From positions 226,001-290,000 of the forward strand of contig JAQSCO010000005.1 in assembly GCA_029945445.1 (NCBI GenBank): DNA of 64,000 bases, written 5' to 3'. Position 1 is the first letter of the stretch. Every line of letters begins with the position of its first letter. This DNA is from Lacunisphaera sp. (lineage in GTDB: Bacteria; Verrucomicrobiota; Verrucomicrobiia; Opitutales; Opitutaceae). Below, piece after piece: positions 60,449 through 64,000 of this stretch. The position numbers and the translations under genes are program-made. Below the pieces are notes generated by a model, which ran no database searches, was not told the origin of the DNA, and was given only the letters and a program-made list of their open reading frames with translations.

Positions 60449-61573
60449 TCAGAGGAATCGCCAGACACCGTGGAGCAGGGTAAGGTTTCCCAGAATCCAG
60501 AGTGGCCAGAAAAGCCGGTTGGCCGGCAGGAGGAGATTGAAGGCGATGGTCATCGGCAGGACGGCCCGGCAGGCCGCCCAGTAGCCCGACCAGACCCACG
60601 AGCTGAGGAACAGCAGCAAAATGGAATACGCGAAGCCGATCCGCCACCAGGGAGAGGCGGGCTGCGGGTTGCGCCAGAGCACCCAAGCCTGGGTGAGGAG
60701 CCCGAGGATGGCGACCAGGCAGAAGCTGTAGCGTCCATCGAGGTTCCCGAGGGACACCTCGCGGAGGCAGTTGCGAGCCTGCTTGAGCAAGCCGAGCAGC
60801 GGCCAGGTGAAGTTGCCCAGGCCGGTGCCGCCAGTGGTGCCGGCGAAGCGCTGTTCAACGTAGAGTGACCAAAGGGCAAGGGGCAGCGCGGCGGCCGCGA
60901 GGGAGAGGGCAGCGCGTTTCCAAGGGAACGGGCGCCGGGATGGGTCGCAGGAGAGGGCGAGAGCGCCCAGCAGGCTGGTTTCCTTGGTCAGGTTGCCCAA
61001 GGCGAGCCAAAGAGTGGTGCGGGGGCTGGTGCGGATCTGCGTGAAGGCGGTGACGGCCAGAACGAGCAACAATACGGCAGGCAGATCGACCAGGGACTGG
61101 CGGACACTGTCGAGCACGCCGATGCTGAACATGCAACCGACCCAGCGGGCGAACGCCGGCCAGTCGGCGCCGCCAATGTGCCGGAAAAGCAACCAACCCA
61201 GGGCGAACCAGCAAAGGACGTTGAGCAGCGCGTAGGCCTGGAGCGTCCACCAAGGGTTGCCCAAGCCGAGAATCGCGGCCGTGCCGGGGGTCAGAATGCG
61301 CCGGGCGCGGTAGGCCGGGCTATCGAGGACTTGGGCGAGGGCGGGGCTGCGGAGGAAGGGATCGAGGGCGATTTGCGCATAGAACTGGCCGTCATAGCCG
61401 TTTGATTCCGAGGCGGTCGCGATAGGCAGATTCTGCAGCGAGGGATGGCGTCGTTCCTGCCAGCTTTCTCCGAAACGAATAAGGCCGGTGAAGCCGGTTG
61501 CCGGACTGAATTTGGCCAGGACCAGCGCGGCGAAGAGCAGCGAGACGATCCAGCAGGCGGCGATGCGGCTCAT
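60449..61573 (-). CDS. Polytopic membrane protein, GT-C glycosyltransferase-like
   Basis: A 374-residue protein with about ten spans. A conserved-looking luminal loop after the first span (GYDGQFYAQIALDPFLRSPA, then YRARRILTPGTAAILGLG) resembles loops in lipid-sugar-dependent GT-C enzymes, but the DD/DE catalytic signature cannot be confirmed. Another feature is LALGNLTKETSLLGALAL. Its ATG lies only 10 bases after the T-run of the accBC terminator, so a separate promoter would have to lie inside that terminator. Function unassigned. Confidence 0.7.
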   Translation of the reverse strand: MSRIAACWIVSLLFAALVLAKFSPATGFTGLIRFGESWQERRHPSLQNLPIATASESNGYDGQFYAQIALDPFLRSPALAQVLDSPAYRARRILTPGTAAILGLGNPWWTLQAYALLNVLCWFALGWLLFRHIGGADWPAFARWVGCMFSIGVLDSVRQSLVDLPAVLLLVLAVTAFTQIRTSPRTTLWLALGNLTKETSLLGALALSCDPSRRPFPWKRAALSLAAAALPLALWSLYVEQRFAGTTGGTGLGNFTWPLLGLLKQARNCLREVSLGNLDGRYSFCLVAILGLLTQAWVLWRNPQPASPWWRIGFAYSILLLFLSSWVWSGYWAACRAVLPMTIAFNLLLPANRLFWPLWILGNLTLLHGVWRFL

Positions 61574-61583
61574 CGGGTGGGCT

Positions 61584-61618
61584 AAAAAAATAACCGCGAG
61601 ACGGAGGTATCGCGGTTA
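61584..61618 (-). terminator. Rho-independent terminator of accBC
   Basis: Read on the minus strand: TAACCGCGA, a 10-base loop, TCGCGGTTA, then TTTTTTT. A perfect 9-bp stem plus a 7-T run. It ends the accB-accC transcript, just in front of the next gene on the same strand. Confidence 0.92.
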
Positions 61619-61651
61619 GGCGAGGTTGCGCGCACAGGGGCCGGTTCCGGC

Positions 61652-63013
<1,362 letters not shown>

Positions 63014-63068
63014 ACTGGTGAAAAAGTTAAGCCGGACAGGACCTGCCCGGCTCTTAAAGCTATACTCG

Positions 63069-63548
63069 TTAGCCGAGCTTTATCTTGAAAAGCCGCTGGC
63101 CGTATTCAACGGGCTGTCCATTTTCCACGAGGATCTCCACGACTGCTCCCTTCGTTTCAGCTTGGATCTCGTTCATTATTTTCATGGCCTCGATGATGCA
63201 GACCACGGTCTTCTCTTCGACTTTGGCGCCAACATCGACAAAAACTGGATTTTCCGGGGAAGGTGACCTATAAAAGGTTCCCACCATGGGGGACTTCACA
63301 TAGGTGAATCCCGTTTCATCTGCTCCCGAGGCTTGCGAGACAGTGGACTGCGCAGCTGGGGTAGTCGCCTGGGTCGGACCGGCAATAGAGGGGAAAGAGT
63401 TGGCGGGAAGTGGGCCCGTGGTGATGATTGGCTGTCCGCCAGAGCCCCGCTTGATCTTGATTTTGAAACCCTCCTCCTCGAACTCGAACTCGCTGAGTTC
63501 GGAGCGTTTCATTAAATCGATGATCTGCTTAATTTGTTTTAGGTCCAC
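63069..63548 (-). CDS. accB: Acetyl-CoA carboxylase biotin carboxyl carrier protein AccB
   Basis: A 159-residue carrier starting at GTG (no nearer ATG; an AAGGCG ribosome binding site lies upstream). N-terminal helical part ([20 protein letters not shown]), a Pro/Ala/Thr linker (about 45-80), and the biotinyl domain with [20 protein letters not shown] and [12 protein letters not shown], whose Lys carries biotin. First gene of the accBC operon. Confidence 0.95.
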   Translation of the reverse strand: MDLKQIKQIIDLMKRSELSEFEFEEEGFKIKIKRGSGGQPIITTGPLPANSFPSIAGPTQATTPAAQSTVSQASGADETGFTYVKSPMVGTFYRSPSPENPVFVDVGAKVEEKTVVCIIEAMKIMNEIQAETKGAVVEILVENGQPVEYGQRLFKIKLG

Positions 63549-63919
63549 GCTTTCGCCTTAGTTGAGTTAGGTCGGCACAGGTTAGTGCCCTTATCGGAGC
63601 CCGCGTTCAAAAGAACTTTGACTAGGCAAAGCAATCACTGATTTTCCGGGAAGATGTGTATGTGTAAAAACAGGCATATTTTAGGTAATTTTGCCGCAAA
63701 ACTGGGTGAAATCTAGGAATTTAACCCACAACATTGACTATCCCGATATGCTTTATCGGAGGCAAAATAGGCGTCATTCAGTGCGAAACGGACTGTGTAA
63801 TCATTAATTTGTGAAGTGAGGCCAGAAGTCGTTTTTTTAATGGCTGCCGGCAGTTTAGGCATTCTGCGCCTATACTACGTGCTTATACGGTTTAGCCAGT
63901 GCAGTTGGCTGGGTCTCCT
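63549..63919. other. 371-base AT-rich intergenic region upstream of accB
   Basis: Clearly lower in GC than the genes around it, especially 63640-63850. It must hold the accBC promoter on the minus strand, but no pair of boxes stands out. On the plus strand a TTTTTTT run at about 63832-63838 has no clear hairpin before it. No credible gene. Confidence 0.5.
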
Positions 63920-64000
63920 TCAGCAATTCCTATTGAGCGCGTTGGTAATCCACGTGGCATAGGCCTGCTTGGTCGCCCATTTACCAAATTGTGGCCGAGC
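63920..64000 (-). CDS. Possible C-terminal end of a gene running off the window
   Basis: The minus strand is open from the right edge to a TGA, encoding 26 residues (ending ATKQAYATWITNALNRNC). The amino-acid use is protein-like, and the following sequence on that strand is non-coding. Too short to name; it could also be a chance open frame. Confidence 0.3.
   Translation of the reverse strand, partial: ARPQFGKWATKQAYATWITNALNRNC

Overview
The window is a GC-rich, gene-dense bacterial chromosome segment. Its gene content points to a Gram-negative, respiring heterotroph, most likely a verrucomicrobial relative of Opitutus (Opitutaceae); this is inferred from gene content and repeat style, not from a marker gene. 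Evidence for a Gram-negative envelope: a TolC-type channel, two MacAB-like exporters, an O-antigen/capsule ABC exporter and outer-membrane-like barrels. No rRNA, tRNA, CRISPR array or prophage is visible.

Layout: 1-978 (minus) is the end of a Wzm/Wzt polysaccharide exporter. 1129-5596 is a complete TolC/HlyD/FtsX-permease/ATPase export operon. 6050-17041 is the centrepiece: an alternative complex III operon (actABCDEF), a small membrane protein, and a cbb3-oxidase-like trio (CcoN-, CcoO- and CcoP-like). The CcoN-like subunit has lost five of the six canonical His ligands for heme b, heme b3 and CuB, so it cannot be an ordinary oxidase. 17117-18342 holds a DUF4412 protein and a hotdog thioesterase. 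18508-22418 (minus) is a tight run of tesA, a barrel protein, a cupredoxin-like protein and a HAMP adenylate cyclase. Divergent from it is ybbA-ybbP, split by a GxxExxY gene bracketed by 29-bp inverted repeats, then an FKBP isomerase and polyphosphate glucokinase.

27714-34915 is a second MacAB-like exporter with two different permeases and a TPR protein. 34846-35823 is a small accessory patch: a hicBA toxin-antitoxin pair lying between two copies of the 3' end of the TPR gene, and a DUF4288 protein. 35846-42143 (minus) carries an extended adenylate kinase, a large U32 peptidase-family protein, an MFS transporter and a LysR regulator. 42261-46795 has a small membrane protein, an ECF sigma/putative anti-sigma/PDZ operon, DUF4199, Smr, a small secreted protein, an ABC-transporter gene remnant and tatA.

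46847-64000 is mostly core: aldose epimerase, NfeD/NfeD/FloA membrane-domain genes, rodZ, ftsK, manA, an AsmA-like protein, grpE-dnaJ, purN, prmA, a CpcT-family protein, a polytopic membrane protein and accBC. The most unusual items are the cofactor-poor CcoN homologue inside the ACIII operon, the GxxExxY inverted-repeat cassette, the hicBA insertion between duplicated gene ends, and the cupredoxin/barrel/cyclase operon.
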